In this document: positions 5,293 to 6,300 of the stretch, in pieces
Layout of the letters: every line of letters starts with the position of its first letter
Numbering within the stretch: the stretch's first letter is position 1
Assembly: GCF_018260555.1 (NCBI RefSeq)
Contig: NZ_JAGLBB010000103.1
Span: 1-6,300, forward strand
DNA length: 6,300 bases
Direction: 5' to 3'
Origin: Deinococcus sp.
GTDB taxonomy: Bacteria > Deinococcota > Deinococci > Deinococcales > Deinococcaceae
The notes under the pieces: generated by a model
Databases searched by the model: none
What the model saw: only the letters and a program-made list of their open reading frames with translations
What the model was told of the DNA's origin: nothing
Made by a program: the position numbers and the translations under genes

Positions 5293-5850
5293 AGGACGCT
5301 GGGGGGTATGGCGCGGGTGTTCTCGCTGTTCAACGTGGTCGCGGCGGGCCTGCTGGTCACGTCGGTGCTGGCGCTCCAGGCTGTGCAGCGCCCCCCGGTG
5401 GCCCCCACGCCTCCAAAACTGGAACTGACTGAACGGACGCCCCTGAAAGTCAAGGTGTACTTCACGGACAGCAAGGTGCAGCTCCTGAAGCCCGAGATGC
5501 GGACTGTGATGGTCGCCAAGACGAACGCCCGCGCGGTCGCCCAGGCGGCCCTGAACGTCTGGGCAGATGGCCCGTACGACCGGAACCTGCTGGCCGCCGT
5601 GCCAGCCAAGACGGCCCCGCCGAAGGTCTACCTGCGCGGGCAGCATTTCTTCGTGGACCTGCCCGCCGCGTACGTCAACCTGCGCTACGGCACCAGCGGC
5701 GAGCGGATGCTGCTGTGCACGCTGACACGCACCCTGCTCGAGGAGCGGGGCGAGGACGTGACCTTCCTGGTCGCCGGGGAGAACGTGGAAAGCCTGGGAC
5801 ACCTGGACCTGCGAGAGCCGTACACCCGCCGGGACTGCGCCGACCAGTGA
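5239..5850 (+). CDS. Membrane-anchored GerMN-domain protein
   Basis: The 203-aa product has an Arg-rich repeat-encoded N-terminus (1-19), one hydrophobic segment (about 31-48) that acts as an uncleaved anchor or signal peptide, a Pro-rich linker (RPPVAPTPPK, 51-60) and a GerMN domain (about 68-192). The domain shows VKVYFTDS (71-78), an AQAALNVWADGP segment (101-112), FFVDLPAAYVNL (137-148), a conserved TLTRTLLE helix (161-168) and FLVAGENVESLGHLDL (176-191). GerMN occurs in the sporulation protein GerM and in envelope lipoproteins of non-spore-formers; its role is probably protein-protein or cell-wall association. The GTG start overlaps the previous stop (TGA 5240-5242) and has GGAG 7 nt upstream. 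The ATG at 5308, preceded by GGGGGGT, is an alternative that gives 180 aa and removes the repeat-coded extension. Close linkage suggests work with the pseudo-amidase. Confidence 0.85.
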   Translation: MSRPVSRAVSRPVSRAVSRTLGGMARVFSLFNVVAAGLLVTSVLALQAVQRPPVAPTPPKLELTERTPLKVKVYFTDSKVQLLKPEMRTVMVAKTNARAVAQAALNVWADGPYDRNLLAAVPAKTAPPKVYLRGQHFFVDLPAAYVNLRYGTSGERMLLCTLTRTLLEERGEDVTFLVAGENVESLGHLDLREPYTRRDCADQ

Positions 5851-5867
5851 CGCCCGCCCCCCACCCC

Positions 5868-5873
5868 GGAGGT
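5868..5873 (+). promoter_or_regulatory. Orphan Shine-Dalgarno-like sequence upstream of smc
   Basis: GGAGGT is a perfect ribosome-binding core but lies 50 nt before the smc ATG at 5924, with no ATG or GTG at a normal distance. A CTG at 5879 could open a seven-codon frame ending at TGA 5900-5902. CCTGA/TCAGG (5878-5882 and 5886-5890) can form a small hairpin just after it. It may be chance, a leader peptide site or a standby site. Confidence 0.25.
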
Positions 5874-5923
5874 CCGGCCTGAGCCTCAGGTGCCCCGCCT
5901 GAGCGCCCAGCGCGCCGCCCGTC

Positions 5924-6300
5924 ATGCTTCAGAGCGTCACCCTTCAGGGGTTCAAATCCTTCGCTGATCGCACCCGCCTGGACTTCGGTTCCGGCGTGAG
6001 CGCCGTCATCGGCCCGAACGGCAGCGGTAAGAGCAACGTGGTCGAGGCAATCCGCTGGGCCACGCATCAGGCCCGCGCGCGCGAACTGCGCGCGGCGCGC
6101 GCCCAGGAACTGATCTTCCACGGCAGCGGTGGCAAGGCCCCGCTGGGACTGGCGGAAGTGCAACTGGAACTCCGCACGCCCGGCGGGGAGCGCGTGAATC
6201 TCGCGCGGCGCATCTACCGCGACGGGGCGGCCGAGCAGGACCTGAACGGCCGCCCCGCCCGCGTGCGCGACGTTCACGGGGCGCTGCGCGGCACCGGCCT
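5924..6300 (+). CDS. smc: Chromosome segregation protein SMC, N-terminal part (runs off the window)
   Basis: The first 125 codons of an SMC ATPase are present, and the gene continues past the right edge. SMC dimers with kleisin partners condense and organise the chromosome. The sequence starts MLQSVTLQGFKSFADRT, as in this family. The Walker A loop GPNGSGKS lies at 30-37, followed by NVVEAIRWA (38-46), ELIFHGSGGKAPLGLAEVQL (62-81), RRIYRDG (95-101) and a degenerate LNG...VRDV segment (107-117). These match the N-terminal ATPase head. The ATG is the only start possible here, since an in-frame TGA lies at 5900-5902. It begins 73 nt after the GerMN gene with no obvious promoter, so readthrough from the smpB operon is likely. 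No close Shine-Dalgarno is seen. A GC-only inverted stretch (about 6074-6102) encodes an Arg/Ala-rich turn and is explained by codon use. Confidence 0.95.
   Translation, partial: MLQSVTLQGFKSFADRTRLDFGSGVSAVIGPNGSGKSNVVEAIRWATHQARARELRAARAQELIFHGSGGKAPLGLAEVQLELRTPGGERVNLARRIYRDGAAEQDLNGRPARVRDVHGALRGTG

Noticed and set aside
4795..5925. Long minus-strand open frame (376 codons) opposite the amidase-like and GerMN genes
   Set aside because: It is low-complexity, His/Ala/Arg-rich translation of a GC-rich antisense strand, including the tandem repeat, while the plus-strand frames have recognisable domains.
6074..6102. GC-only inverted repeat inside smc
   Set aside because: It is explained by consecutive Arg and Ala codons (ARARELRAARA) in a conserved protein region.

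Overview
The window is about 6.3 kb of GC-rich, densely coding bacterial DNA. It looks like a Deinococcus-type chromosome. This is inferred from the proteins I recognise (SmpB, a CoA-type Nudix hydrolase, MazG, SMC), frequent GTG starts, GTGA stop/start overlaps, and -10 boxes placed exactly 6 nt before start codons. That spacing implies leaderless mRNAs, which are known to be common in Deinococcus. No tRNA, rRNA, CRISPR array, insertion sequence or phage gene was seen.

Layout. Positions 1-48 are the 3' end of a plus-strand gene closed by a strong hairpin terminator (66-107). Positions 108-263 are non-coding and hold overlapping palindromes between convergent genes. Positions 264-1483, minus strand, are a two-gene 'house-cleaning' operon: mazG (nucleoside triphosphate pyrophosphohydrolase) followed, with a 4-nt overlap, by a NudL-type CoA pyrophosphatase. 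A divergent intergenic region (1484-1622) leads into plus-strand genes: an exported protein of unknown function (1623-2120), a small two-helix membrane protein (2276-2518), and a classical short-chain dehydrogenase/reductase with a leaderless promoter (2604-3323) and its own terminator (3333-3385).

From 3426 to the right edge runs a compact apparent operon on the plus strand: smpB (trans-translation), an AMIN plus amidase_3-like envelope protein, a GerMN-domain membrane-anchored protein, and the 5' end of smc (chromosome condensation). The first three overlap by GTGA stop/start junctions, suggesting translational coupling. The module therefore joins ribosome rescue, envelope and chromosome-organisation functions.

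The most interesting observations are these. (1) The amidase_3-like domain has apparently lost all three zinc ligands and keeps only the C-terminal glutamate, so it is probably a pseudo-enzyme, paired with a GerMN protein in what is probably a non-sporulating lineage. (2) A 12-bp tandem array at the start of the GerMN gene supplies five in-frame GTG codons. (3) Three genes share the same -10-to-start geometry, which also fixes the mazG start. (4) The convergent intergenic region carries mutually exclusive hairpins. None of this amounts to a clearly new defence or mobile system; most of the window is ordinary housekeeping.
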